21,648 bases of DNA from an uncultured Clostridia bacterium (GCA_947630155.1 CANRGM010000010.1:1-21648), one strand, 5' to 3'; shown: positions 1-9,026, numbered from the stretch's first letter. Made by a program: numbers and translations. The notes: generated by a model from the letters alone, not told the origin.

Positions 1-98
1 AACAATATCATTTTTGGTACTCTCTTTCAATATTTTATTTTAAATGTAAGTGTGACATATCTATTTTAAACCTATATTTTTTTAATTATTTATCACTA

Positions 99-2597
99 TT
101 AACATACCTTAGCTACAATTACTGTCATATCATCCTTTTCCTTACCAAAATCATTATCAATAGCCTCAGAAATAATAATATCTGCAATTTTTTGCACATC
201 ATCATTGTTCATTTCCTCAAGTAAATACTTTAACCATAACTCCTTATTTAAATAATCTGAATTAGAATCAATAATACCATCAGAACACATTACAATAATA
301 TCACCTTTTTCAATATCTTTATCATAAACAATAAGGTCTATATTATCCAAAATTCCAGTTGGCATTGAAATAGACTTAATCATTTGAACATCTTTATTTC
401 TTTTTATATATGTTGGACAAGCTCCATTTTTTACAAACTCTATATTTTTGGCATACAAATCTAAAATTGCTATATCTAAAGTAGCATACATATCTTCTTC
501 TTCCATTGTTGTAGCCAAAGTTGAATTAATTAACTTAATAGAAGTATCTTTTTTAAATCCAGATGTTAAAAGTCTTTCTAACATTTTTATTGCTACTTTA
601 CTGCTCTTTCTAGCTTCAGGACCAGATCCCATGCCATCACTTAAAGCAATCAAGTATTTGCCATCATCCAGCCTAGTTTGAATACTTGTATCTCCAGATA
701 CAGGTGAACCATTTTTTGTAGATTTTGCAATACCAATTTGAAGTTTGAATTTATCTTTAGACATATATGAAAACTTACAAACATCATCCTTTTTTCTAAG
801 TCCACATGTTTGGTCAGATATCTTAACTGTTTCATTTAATACTCTTGAAATAACCTGTCCAATAGTCTTATATGGGCAATCACTACCATCAAGTTCATCA
901 CATTTTTTTTGATATACAGTTACATGATATTTCCCTGTTTCTTCTTTTTTTATGTAGATTTCATCTATATCTATTTGCTTTTGCTTCAATAACTGAATAA
1001 TCTGATTCTTTTCTTTTCTATATTCATCATTATCAACATTTTGTGTATCTTCAATATCATATGCTATTTCTGCTATAATGTCTGATACTCCTTGTAATTG
1101 GGCTGACACATTTTTATTATTCTCTTCAATCTTCTTTTTATACACAAAATTCATTTTGCTCATTTTATAAGAATAGTTTATTTTCTTAATCATTTCAGAA
1201 ACATCTTTATTAATACTTTCATTATCACTATCCTGATCAAAACCTAAAATATAACTGTTATGGTTTGAAAAGATTTCTATTAATTGTTTTTGCGTAATTC
1301 TGGTATTTATTAGCAACAATTTAAAGATATCTGATAATATTTCATCTGAATAATATAGTTCTTCATATAATACATTATCTTCAAGATTTTCAATATTATT
1401 ATGAAACTCTTTTATAAAAATTTCTTCATTTTCTTTTTCTATCTTTGTCATTTCATCATCTAAAACAGTAGCTGCTGTTTGTGTATAGCTTTTGGCTAAT
1501 TCTGAAATAGTTTCAGAAATATTTGTTAACTTTCTTATAGTTTCTTTACTTCCCTCTATAACTCTACCAGTTGTTTCTGGTAATAGCTTTGAATTATTAA
1601 ACACATCTTCTATAACAAATTCAACTTTTTTTGGTATCAATAATAGTCCAAGTGATGCGATTAAAATTTCCTGAAATACTATTATAGGAATTATATTTCC
1701 ATTTGAAACATATGTAAGTAATGTATTTCCTAAAACAAAACCTATAATAACTCCAGGCTTTCCAAACTTACTAAACAATCCTGCAAGTAATCCTGATATT
1801 GCAAAAGCAGCAATCATAATTGGTTGCCCATTATCTATTATTCCTAATACAACTCCTATTGTTATTCCACCAGTTGCACCAACAAGCATTCCATTTTTCC
1901 AACCTAAAACTAGAACAATTAAAATACACAATATGTTTTTTACTGAAAATCCCAAAATATGTACTGGAGTTAAAGCTGAGAAACTAATAGCTAACATCAT
2001 ACTTGCACCCATTAATTCCTCTATTGAAAATACTTTTTTATACCTATAATCTCTAATAACTGTTATAGAATTCACAAATATTTTATAAAAAATAAATGTT
2101 ACTATTGCTTGCATAATTCCTATCAATAAATCATATATATAAAATGTACCAAATATTAATGGAAAAAGTTCAACAACCAGGCTTGCAATTATTATGTTTT
2201 TACCCACTTTTCTTTGTTCATTACAATCATCCTGTATTCTAGTTCTAAAAATAAATAAGCTGGCAAAAAATACAAATGAAGTAATTATGTAGCTTATTAA
2301 TCCATTAGAGCCAAAACCAACAGCTGTTCCTATACAAGTAAATAAGTATACACCCCCTATAGGAATATTGTTACTCAATGTTGCCGCTACTATTGCCAAA
2401 GCAAAAGGAGCTAAATCAAGGGAGCTTCCTCCTCCAAATCCAACCATAGAAATCATTAATGTTATTACATATAAAATTATATTCTGCTTTACAAAGATTT
2501 TTTTTAGTAACTCTTTGATTTCTTCAATTTGATACATTTTTACATCCTGTTTTTGACTTTCCTTTTTTTCAAAGTCCTTTACTATATTTTGAAACAT
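99..2597 (-). CDS. spoIIE: Stage II sporulation protein E, PP2C-type serine phosphatase
   Basis: SpoIIE dephosphorylates the anti-sigma-F antagonist SpoIIAA in the forespore and so activates sigma-F; it also acts at the asymmetric septum. The N-terminal third (about residues 30-330) is a series of hydrophobic membrane segments. A charged central region follows, and the last ~200 residues form the PP2C phosphatase domain, with LSDGMGSGPEA around D654 and a second metal-binding motif CSDGIID near residue 770. I start the gene at ATG 2597, because AGAGGTGG lies at 2603-2610, seven bases upstream. The open frame continues to a TTG at 2663, which has no ribosome binding site. The resulting 832 residues match the family's usual length (~830). 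The gene stands alone and diverges from the small gene at 2913. No clear terminator is visible in the 98 bases downstream. Confidence 0.96.
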   Translation of the reverse strand: MFQNIVKDFEKKESQKQDVKMYQIEEIKELLKKIFVKQNIILYVITLMISMVGFGGGSSLDLAPFALAIVAATLSNNIPIGGVYLFTCIGTAVGFGSNGLISYIITSFVFFASLFIFRTRIQDDCNEQRKVGKNIIIASLVVELFPLIFGTFYIYDLLIGIMQAIVTFIFYKIFVNSITVIRDYRYKKVFSIEELMGASMMLAISFSALTPVHILGFSVKNILCILIVLVLGWKNGMLVGATGGITIGVVLGIIDNGQPIMIAAFAISGLLAGLFSKFGKPGVIIGFVLGNTLLTYVSNGNIIPIIVFQEILIASLGLLLIPKKVEFVIEDVFNNSKLLPETTGRVIEGSKETIRKLTNISETISELAKSYTQTAATVLDDEMTKIEKENEEIFIKEFHNNIENLEDNVLYEELYYSDEILSDIFKLLLINTRITQKQLIEIFSNHNSYILGFDQDSDNESINKDVSEMIKKINYSYKMSKMNFVYKKKIEENNKNVSAQLQGVSDIIAEIAYDIEDTQNVDNDEYRKEKNQIIQLLKQKQIDIDEIYIKKEETGKYHVTVYQKKCDELDGSDCPYKTIGQVISRVLNETVKISDQTCGLRKKDDVCKFSYMSKDKFKLQIGIAKSTKNGSPVSGDTSIQTRLDDGKYLIALSDGMGSGPEARKSSKVAIKMLERLLTSGFKKDTSIKLINSTLATTMEEEDMYATLDIAILDLYAKNIEFVKNGACPTYIKRNKDVQMIKSISMPTGILDNIDLIVYDKDIEKGDIIVMCSDGIIDSNSDYLNKELWLKYLLEEMNNDDVQKIADIIISEAIDNDFGKEKDDMTVIVAKVC

Positions 2598-2629
2598 CCT
2601 TACCACCTCTATACTTTTTTCTTTCACAT

Positions 2630-2663
2630 ATTCTAATACATAGTAATGTAAAATTTTTGTCAA
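2630..2663 (-). promoter_or_regulatory. Candidate Spo0A-type promoter of spoIIE
   Basis: On the minus strand, TTGACA (2658-2663) is followed by TAGAAT (2630-2635) with 22 bases between them. Transcription would start about 25 bases before the ATG at 2597. Spo0A-activated sigma-A promoters such as spoIIG and spoIIE of Bacillus subtilis are known for this overlong spacing with a 0A box at the -35. The minus-strand TGACAAA overlapping the -35 differs from the TGNCGAA box at one position. An alternative -10, TGTATT, at 17-base spacing is a poorer match. Confidence 0.45.
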
Positions 2664-2848
2664 TTTTGATATGCAAACACAAAAAAGTTTTTTACATATT
2701 GTGATATATTTTTTTTAATTTATATATTATTGTTTTTTATATTACAATTTGCTTACAATATTTTATCTTAAAATTAATCAAATTACAATATATTGCAAAA
2801 TGTTTTTTTATATATATTTACACATTTTAGTTACAACTTCATATAATA

Positions 2849-2877
2849 TTAATAAGGTTTTATTTTTAGAATATAAT
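2849..2877 (+). promoter_or_regulatory. Weak candidate promoter for the 2913-3633 gene pair
   Basis: TTAATA (2849-2854) and TATAAT (2872-2877) are separated by 17 bases. The -10 is consensus and the -35 matches four of six positions. In so AT-rich a stretch this could arise by chance; another TATAAT lies a little upstream at about 2843. Confidence 0.3.
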
Positions 2878-2912
2878 TTAATGATTATAAATTGATAAGT
2901 AGGTGATTTTTG

Positions 2913-3341
2913 TTGAATGAAAATATGTCTGATATGATTAACAACTTCAGTAAAATGATGAATAATCAGGATATGCCTGAAAATGTAAGAAATATTTTAA
3001 ATAATATGAATAATAACTTTAATAAAAATAATAATTTCACTAACAAGTCAACCATGGATAACAATTCAAATAATTTTGGAGAAAATGACAATAATTTCAA
3101 CTCATCAAATACAAATAATCCTTTTGGAAATATAGATATGGAAACAATTCTTAAAATGCAACAAATAATGAATTCTCTAAATGATAACCAAAACGATTCT
3201 AGAACTAACCTATTAATGTCTCTTAAACCTTATTTGAAAGATCGTAGAAAGAAAAAAGTGGATCAATATATTCAATTAATGAAAATGGGTAAAATTTTTG
3301 AAATAATGAATCCTTTAGGTGGTGATAATAAAAATGTATAA
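2913..3341 (+). CDS. Asn/Met-rich hypothetical protein
   Basis: I do not recognise a named family. The protein has about 142 residues. Roughly the first 90 are low complexity and dominated by Asn, with Met, Phe and Ser. The C-terminal ~45 residues are ordered-looking and basic (LLMSLKPYLKDRRKKK, then VDQYIQLMKMGKIFEIM), which suggests an amphipathic helical module on a disordered tail. Similar C-termini are familiar from small uncharacterised clostridial proteins, but I cannot assign a function. Two adjacent TTG codons can start it. TTG 2913 is preferred because AGGTG (2901-2905) is seven bases upstream; TTG 2910 would be too close. The 3' end overlaps the next gene. Confidence 0.7.
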   Translation: MNENMSDMINNFSKMMNNQDMPENVRNILNNMNNNFNKNNNFTNKSTMDNNSNNFGENDNNFNSSNTNNPFGNIDMETILKMQQIMNSLNDNQNDSRTNLLMSLKPYLKDRRKKKVDQYIQLMKMGKIFEIMNPLGGDNKNV

Positions 3342-3633
3342 TTATAGGAATCCATACTTTAACCATCAAACATATACACGAATTAACCCCAATATAAATT
3401 CTCATCTTAACAAAAACTCACCTATCCATGATGAACCTAAGTCTAGTTCAGCTGAAACAAGAGATAAAAAAATAAAATTCCAAGAAAATTCAAATGACGT
3501 ATTATTTGAATTTTTCGGATTAAAAATATATATGGATGACTTACTGATAATATGTGTTCTACTATTTTTATATCAAGAAGGTATCCAAGATGAATATCTT
3601 TTCATTTCCTTAATTTTGTTACTACTTAGTTAG
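3334..3633 (+). CDS. Small hypothetical protein with hydrophobic C-terminus
   Basis: A 99-residue protein of unknown function. The N-terminal two thirds are polar and rich in Asn, Ser and Lys. The C-terminus is hydrophobic (DDLLIICVLLFLYQEG, then a second Leu/Ile-rich stretch to the end), a pattern seen in small uncharacterised clostridial proteins. ATG 3334 is chosen because AGGTGGTGA (3317-3325) lies eight bases upstream; a GTG further upstream in the same frame lies inside that site. The start overlaps the last eight bases of the preceding gene, so the two are probably translationally coupled. A shared hairpin terminator follows. Confidence 0.72.
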   Translation: MYNYRNPYFNHQTYTRINPNINSHLNKNSPIHDEPKSSSAETRDKKIKFQENSNDVLFEFFGLKIYMDDLLIICVLLFLYQEGIQDEYLFISLILLLLS

Positions 3634-3667
3634 ACAAAGTTTTTATATGTATAATTTATTTTTATAA

Positions 3668-3703
3668 AAAAAATTGGGTTGTATATGTACTACCCAATTT
3701 TTT
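3668..3703. terminator. Bidirectional intrinsic terminator
   Basis: Arms AAAAAATTGGGT (3668-3679) and ACCCAATTTTTT (3692-3703) are fully complementary, with a 12-base loop that can itself form a short GTA/TAC pair. A-rich and T-rich flanks give a U-run in both directions. It serves the plus-strand pair ending at 3633 and the minus-strand operon ending with minC, whose stop codon at 3702-3704 overlaps the right arm. Confidence 0.85.
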
Positions 3704-4325
3704 ATTCAATAACTATCTCATCATTTTTATCTAAATAAGCATTAGTCTTTATTATGCTATTTTCAAACTCACTTTTTTCACAATTTCTTATAATATTAGA
3801 AATTCTAATTTGACTAGTTTCAATAGATCCTGCAGAAATAATTGCCTCTTTATTTCCCAATGCTCCAGCATGGGCCAAACCTCTTAAATTGCCTAATACT
3901 ATTATGTTTTCCCCTGCAATAACTTCTGCACCATTATTAACATCCCCTAAAATAACCACACTTCCTACAAATTCCACTCTCTGACCAGATCTTAATGAAT
4001 GAGTATAAAATTTAGTCTCAGAAACAGCAATTTCTTTTTTAAATGTTTTACGAATTCCATATAAGCCTAACTTCTCTGTATCATTAAACATTACCTTACC
4101 AGAAAAAAAGTTGCTCATAACTTTCTTTATCATCATTTGCTCTTTTCTATTAAAATCTCTTCCGATAATAAATATTGTATCTGGCTCACTATTTTTATAT
4201 ATAATTCTTGCTTCTGGGAGTTTTTTCTTTAAACCAATCACAAATTCCTTAAACTCTATATGCTCTCTAACTCTAATGGTAATTTGCTTTCTTCTAAAAC
4301 TAAATCCAATACCATTATTGGTCAT
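3702..4325 (-). CDS. minC: Septum site-determining protein MinC
   Basis: MinC inhibits FtsZ polymerisation and keeps division away from inappropriate sites, normally when recruited to the membrane by MinD. The protein has 207 residues: an N-terminal FtsZ-binding domain to about residue 100, then the C-terminal beta-helix domain with the family signature SLRSGQRVEF, GSVVILGDVNNGAEVIA and LRGLAHAGALGN. ATG 4325 follows a purine-rich AGGAAGGATGAGAG. The gene lies 56 bases after the PBP2 gene and is the last in the operon. minD and minE, which commonly follow, are not in this window; a terminator comes directly after. Confidence 0.95.
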   Translation of the reverse strand: MTNNGIGFSFRRKQITIRVREHIEFKEFVIGLKKKLPEARIIYKNSEPDTIFIIGRDFNRKEQMMIKKVMSNFFSGKVMFNDTEKLGLYGIRKTFKKEIAVSETKFYTHSLRSGQRVEFVGSVVILGDVNNGAEVIAGENIIVLGNLRGLAHAGALGNKEAIISAGSIETSQIRISNIIRNCEKSEFENSIIKTNAYLDKNDEIVIE

Positions 4326-4381
4326 TATTCTCTCATCCTTCCTATATTTATTATTACATCCTTATTACATCTATTAATTAT

Positions 4382-6478
4382 CTACCTTACCACCTGCACA
4401 CTTGGAATTGCTTCTTGTGATTCAACAATCTCACTTGCGTTCATTCCAAAATACTCTTCTAAAATATCTTTAGCTATTTCAGCTGTGTAACCTCCATGTG
4501 TAACATTTTCTACAACAGCCACAATTGCTATTTCAGGATCATCATATGGAGCAAATCCTGCAAACCAGCCATTAGTCTTATTTCCAACTTGTGCTGTTCC
4601 TGTTTTACCAGCTACCTCCACATTGAATCCAGCAAAAGTTGAATATGCAGTACCTCCTGATTCACTTGTAACACCTTTCATTCCTTCTAACACTGCTCTA
4701 AGATTTTCCTGCGAAATATTCAAATCTTCTACATTATCATCAGATGAAAAACCAAGTTTATTATTAACATACTCATCTATTTGTTGTTTTGACATTTGAT
4801 TTCCATTACTATCTATAACAGTTTTTATTAAAGTTACATCAACATTTTTTCCACCATTTGCTAACATACTAATATATTTTGCCATTTGAATTGGAGTAAA
4901 GTTATTATAACTTTGCCCTATTGAAGCAGATAATGTTTCTCCTAAATACCATATTCTATTTTCTTCATCTGCTCTTTTTTGACTTGCAACAACACCAGTT
5001 GATTCACTAGGTAATTCCACCTGTGTCTTTTTTCCCAACCCAAAATACTTTGCATATTTTTCCAATGTATCTATACCAATTCTATTTCCAACCTCATAGA
5101 AGAAATAATTACATGAATGTTTTATTGCTTGTGATACATTTAAAAATCCATGTCCTCTTCCATATTCTGTATAAATCCAACAAACTGGTTTATGGGCATA
5201 TGGATACACACCAGTATCATTTATTGTAGTTTTTACATTAATTGCTCCTGTTTCTAATCCAGCAATAGCTGTAACCATTTTGAAAATTGATCCAGGTGCA
5301 TATGTTCCACTAATAGCTCTGTTATATAAAGCAGAAACCTCATTATATTCTTGATATTTCTCATTGCTTATTCCATTTACAAACAATTGTGGTTCATAAT
5401 CTGGATAACTAGCCATTGCTAATATTTCTCCTGTTTTAACATTCATAACAACAACCGCACCTGCATCAGCATCACTCCTTGATGCAAATCCTCCTGTTGA
5501 TATTTTAGTAATATTATCTTTTAATGCCTTCTCTGTTGCAGCCTGAATGTTAGAGTCAATACTTAAAACCACATCTGAACCTGCAATAGCTTCTTCTGCA
5601 ACATATTCACCAGTTACAGTTCCCTCAATATCCATATCTATTTGTCTTACACCGTTAGTTCCCTTTAATAGGTCCTCAAACACATACTGAATTCCTGTTT
5701 TCCCAATTAAATCATTCATACCATATGTATCTTCCTTGCCCTCTAATTCATTAGGATCAATTTTTCCAACTGTTCCTAAAATATGTGAGGCTAAACTTCC
5801 TGAAGTGTATGATATTATGGGCTCTGTAACAATATCAATTCCAGCAAACTGTGAACTATTTTCACTAATCTCCATAGCACTTGTTCTACTTAAATTACCA
5901 CATATTTCAACAGCCTTAGTACTACTATATCCATTTTGAGAAATTTCATATCTAACAGCCATTATTTTTCTTGATTCAAGTATATCATTACTTTGAATTT
6001 CATATTTTTCTTTTAGTGCATAAAAGCAATCTTCTGCAGATGCATTTTCATCCAATTTATTATTTTTTTTCCATTTTTTTAGCTCATCTTCATCTGAAAT
6101 ATTAAATGCAAAAGGTTCAACTGTAATAGGCAAATTATCATAATAACTATCTCCATTTTTTTCCAATATATTAACTAATTTCAAAATAGTATTATTTAAT
6201 GTTCCGCTATCAACTTTTGTTTTATACAAATCCAATCTAAATCCCATTGTATTTGATACTATCTTATTACCTGTTCTATCTAATATATTGCCTCTTGCTG
6301 CTTTTAGTGTAGATTCTCTAGTTAGTCTTGTATTTGACTGTTCTCTATATTCTTGACCTTTTACAATTTGAAGGTTAAAAAGTTGGACAAGTAATATTAT
6401 GCCAATAATATAGACAAACATGGATAGCATATTGTATTTAATTTTACTACTCTTTAATTCTGAATTGTCCAATCTCAC
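4382..6478 (-). CDS. mrdA: Penicillin-binding protein 2 (class B, elongasome transpeptidase)
   Basis: This DD-transpeptidase cross-links lateral-wall peptidoglycan with RodA and the MreBCD complex. It has one N-terminal membrane anchor (about residues 16-36), a pedestal domain beginning with the R-G-N-I-L-D-R-T-G motif, and a C-terminal transpeptidase domain. All three catalytic motifs are visible: SIFK (S397, K400), SCN (S455-N457) and KTG (K625). The 698 residues fit the PBP2 family. The start is either GTG 6478 or TTG 6472, both behind GAGAGGAAGG; I keep the GTG. It follows mreD by 34 bases, in the usual mre operon position. SpoVD/PBP3-type proteins share the motifs, but the context favours PBP2. 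Confidence 0.94.
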   Translation of the reverse strand: MRLDNSELKSSKIKYNMLSMFVYIIGIILLVQLFNLQIVKGQEYREQSNTRLTRESTLKAARGNILDRTGNKIVSNTMGFRLDLYKTKVDSGTLNNTILKLVNILEKNGDSYYDNLPITVEPFAFNISDEDELKKWKKNNKLDENASAEDCFYALKEKYEIQSNDILESRKIMAVRYEISQNGYSSTKAVEICGNLSRTSAMEISENSSQFAGIDIVTEPIISYTSGSLASHILGTVGKIDPNELEGKEDTYGMNDLIGKTGIQYVFEDLLKGTNGVRQIDMDIEGTVTGEYVAEEAIAGSDVVLSIDSNIQAATEKALKDNITKISTGGFASRSDADAGAVVVMNVKTGEILAMASYPDYEPQLFVNGISNEKYQEYNEVSALYNRAISGTYAPGSIFKMVTAIAGLETGAINVKTTINDTGVYPYAHKPVCWIYTEYGRGHGFLNVSQAIKHSCNYFFYEVGNRIGIDTLEKYAKYFGLGKKTQVELPSESTGVVASQKRADEENRIWYLGETLSASIGQSYNNFTPIQMAKYISMLANGGKNVDVTLIKTVIDSNGNQMSKQQIDEYVNNKLGFSSDDNVEDLNISQENLRAVLEGMKGVTSESGGTAYSTFAGFNVEVAGKTGTAQVGNKTNGWFAGFAPYDDPEIAIVAVVENVTHGGYTAEIAKDILEEYFGMNASEIVESQEAIPSVQVVR

Positions 6479-6512
6479 ACCTTCCTCTCTTATTATAATA
6501 TTTAATTATCTA

Positions 6513-7055
6513 TTAGAAATATCTAGTTAAAAATTTTCTCTTTTTAAATGTACTTTCCAAAAAATAGCCTGATTTTCTTATTAAAGGATATAATATTATA
6601 GTCAGTAAAATATTGAAAACGACTTCTATCAATAATATCTTAGTAAATCCTAATAATTGCAATGGTATAAGATTTCTAGCTATATTATATATGTACACAG
6701 CAACTTCAAATAGAGCAGTAGTTCCTGCAACCATTAATAAAATAGTTATTTTACTATCCTTAGAAAAATTCTTATCAAAATAACCTCCTAATAATCCAAT
6801 AGTAGCATACATAATGGATGAAATTCCAATTTGTTTACCAGTCAAAATATCTAAATAAATACCACAAATAAATCCAAATGGAATTGCTATATTTTTTCCC
6901 ATAAAAAGTCCCATACATAATATTAGAACAATGAATAAATTTGGCTTTACTCCTGCTATGTTAAACCAATTGAAAAAATTTATTTGTAAGAAGTATAATA
7001 TAAAAAATACTAATATCATTTCTATAATTGAAAACGCTTTTTTCAGAAACTTCAC
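6513..7055 (-). CDS. mreD: Rod shape-determining protein MreD
   Basis: MreD is the small integral-membrane partner of MreC in the elongasome. The 180 residues are almost entirely hydrophobic, with five or six membrane segments, and contain the typical stretch CGIYLDILTGKQIG in the middle. Family assignment rests on length, topology and position between mreC and the PBP2 gene. The start is uncertain: GTG 7055 is immediately adjacent to its AAAGAGG, and the next candidate is the ATG at codon 13. The mreC stop is only 12 bases upstream. Confidence 0.9.
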   Translation of the reverse strand: MKFLKKAFSIIEMILVFFILYFLQINFFNWFNIAGVKPNLFIVLILCMGLFMGKNIAIPFGFICGIYLDILTGKQIGISSIMYATIGLLGGYFDKNFSKDSKITILLMVAGTTALFEVAVYIYNIARNLIPLQLLGFTKILLIEVVFNILLTIILYPLIRKSGYFLESTFKKRKFLTRYF

Positions 7056-7067
7056 CCTCTTTATAAT

Positions 7068-7883
7068 TTAATTTGTAATAACTAAAACTGTCTCTAATCT
7101 TGAGAAATCAACAGCAGTTTCAATAATCGCATATCTATTGGTAATATTTTTTGTATTAACCACACTTTTAATTGTTCCAATATGGATACCTTTTGGATAA
7201 ATACCACCAATTCCAGATGTTTCAACTGTATCTCCTTCTAATACATTTGCTTCTGTTGGAATAAATGTCGCTCTTATTTCATTATCAGAATCAATTTCTC
7301 CTCTCACAACAATACTATCTCTTGTAGTGCTAATTGTACTTGTTACAGTACTTGAGGTATCTATAATAGTTTGAACTTTAGCAGTATCATCTGTTACAGA
7401 AATAACATGTCCAACAAGTCCTTTATCTGAAATAACAGTCATATTAACATCTATTCCATCTTTCTTTCCTACATTTATTATAATTGTTTTACTATAATTA
7501 CTAATATCCATCTGAATAACATCTGCTGGATGTGTTGTGTATTCACTATATTTATCTGTTAAATTAACATATTCTTTTAAAGTCGCATTTTCAGCTTTAA
7601 CTATTTCCAATTCTCTCAAGGATTGTTGTAACTCACTATTTTCTTTTTTTAATTTTTCATTTTCCTGCCTCACTTCATCAACATTTATGAAAAATGACTG
7701 ATTTCCTGCAATTTTGTTTTTCAAATATACCATACCATTTTGTATATTATTAACAAAACCTGTGAAAGGATTGCCTATTTGAGATATCTTTTCAATTTTT
7801 GCATTAGAAATAACAACTAAAAATATTAAAATCAAACTGGTTATAATTATTCCCACTACAGTACTTTTTCTATTTTTGCTCAT
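7068..7883 (-). CDS. mreC: Rod shape-determining protein MreC
   Basis: MreC links cytoplasmic MreB to the extracytoplasmic wall synthases. The 271-residue protein has a short cytoplasmic N-terminus, one membrane anchor (about residues 8-27), a coiled coil (about 68-112, heptad-like VRQENEKLKKENSELQQ and following), then the beta-rich MreC domain with GIDVNMTVISDKGLVGHV and the late GGIYPKGIHIGTI motif. ATG 7883 is the first sensible start; its AAGGGA is about 14 bases away, so initiation may be weak. The 81 bases separating it from mreB contain nothing I can identify. Confidence 0.95.
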   Translation of the reverse strand: MSKNRKSTVVGIIITSLILIFLVVISNAKIEKISQIGNPFTGFVNNIQNGMVYLKNKIAGNQSFFINVDEVRQENEKLKKENSELQQSLRELEIVKAENATLKEYVNLTDKYSEYTTHPADVIQMDISNYSKTIIINVGKKDGIDVNMTVISDKGLVGHVISVTDDTAKVQTIIDTSSTVTSTISTTRDSIVVRGEIDSDNEIRATFIPTEANVLEGDTVETSGIGGIYPKGIHIGTIKSVVNTKNITNRYAIIETAVDFSRLETVLVITN

Positions 7884-7964
7884 TCTAATCTGCCATTCCC
7901 TTCTTTTTTATTGAATGCTACAGCTAATTGTAAAATATTTAATCAAAACATTTTGAATATATGT

Positions 7965-9018
7965 TTATCTTTTTTTCCTAGAATTTAACAATACTGTTTT
8001 TAACTTTTCCAGTTCATCTAAAGTTCTTCCTGCACCTTTTGCAACACAATCTAGTGCATTATCTGCAACTATAACAGGCATGCCTGTTGCCTCACTCAAA
8101 AGCTTGTCCAAATTTTTTATTAAAGCTCCACCACCTGCAAGTATAATTCCCTTTTCCATAATGTCTGAAGCTAATTCTGGTGGAGTACGTTCTAAGGTGT
8201 TTTTTACTATATCAACAATTTTTGCTATAGATTCCTGCATTGCGTTTTGAACTTGTGATGATGTTATATAAACAGTTTTTGGTAAACCTGTTGCTAAATC
8301 TCTACCTTTTACTTCTTTAGATAGATCTGTCATCAATGGCAAAGCACAGCCTATTTCGATTTTAATGTCTTCTGCAGTGGTTTCTCCAATAGCTAAATTC
8401 ATTTCTCTTTTAACATAATTTACTATATCTTCATCTAGTTCATCACCAGCAACCCTAATAGAATTGCAAACCACAATTCCACCTAAAGAAATAACCGCAA
8501 CTTCTGTTGTTCCTCCACCTATATCTACTATTATATTTCCACTAGGCTCTGCAACATCAATATTAGCACCAATAGCGGCAGCCATAGGTTCTTCTATTAA
8601 GTACACCTCTCTAGCACCAGCATATAAAACAGACTCTTCCACAGCTCTTTCTTCTACTTCAGTTATTCCAGATGGAACGCCAACAACAACTCTTGGTTTA
8701 CTAATACCATATCTTTGGCATACCTTAGTTAATATATTTTTTAGCATTAATTGAGTTCCAGTAAAATCAGCAATAACACCATCTTTCATAGGTCTTACTG
8801 CTTTAATTTCATTTGGAGTTCTTCCGTAACATTTCCTTTGCTTCATATCCTGTAGCCATAATATTTCCTGTTTTTCTATTGATAGCTACTACAGAAGGCT
8901 CTTTTAATACTATACCTTTTCCTTTCAAGGTAACTAAAAGATTTGCGGTTCCTAAATCAATACCAATATCTTTTGAATTTAGACTAAAAAACTTTTTAAT
9001 TCCAGACTTTTTTCTCAT
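7965..9018 (-). CDS. mreB: Rod shape-determining protein MreB, interrupted by a +1 frameshift at a CGG codon
   Basis: MreB is the actin-like ATPase filament that organises lateral wall synthesis. The reading frame is broken once. From ATG 9018 the frame gives DIGIDLGTANLLVTLKGKG and on to EAKEML (L64), then CGG at 8824-8826 and a TGA five codons later. Skipping one base continues with GRTPNEIKAVRPMKDG and runs unbroken to the stop at 7965. The joined product has 350 residues, the normal family length, and keeps the phosphate motifs (DLGTAN, DIGGGTTEV) and the adenosine motif (GIILAGGGALI). No residue is lost or gained at the junction, since MreB proteins have EAK-x-M-[LI]-GRTP here. The start lies eight bases after the radC stop. 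The ribosome binding site AGAAAGGA is rather distant. I read this as a working gene needing +1 frameshifting, or else a sequence error, rather than a decayed gene. Confidence 0.9.
8823..8832 (-). promoter_or_regulatory. Putative +1 frameshift site in mreB
   Basis: On the minus strand the codons ATG TTA are followed by CGGA. In the zero frame this reads Arg (CGG) and reaches TGA five codons later. Reading GGA after TTA restores MreB with the conserved glycine at residue 65. The extra base is not in a homopolymer. An AAAGGA stretch seven bases before the CGG could act as an internal Shine-Dalgarno stimulator, but the radC site has nothing comparable. Confidence 0.6.
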
Positions 9019-9026
9019 ATTTAAAT

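Larger units (their letters stand above)
2598..2909. other. Divergent intergenic region between spoIIE and the small gene at 2913
   Basis: This very AT-rich stretch of about 310 bases separates the two divergent genes. It carries the candidate spoIIE promoter at its left edge and a weak plus-strand promoter at its right edge. I see no open frame, no stable GC-containing hairpin and no tRNA-like fold between them. Confidence 0.6.

Noticed and set aside
2598..2663. Longer spoIIE beginning at TTG 2663
   Set aside because: No ribosome binding site precedes it, the extension covers the promoter candidate, and the ATG at 2597 has a strong site and gives the usual length.
7965..9018. mreB as an ordinary pseudogene or as two separate genes
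   Set aside because: Both parts match the family up to the junction, the corrected protein is full length with all motifs, and the second part has no ribosome binding site or sensible start of its own.
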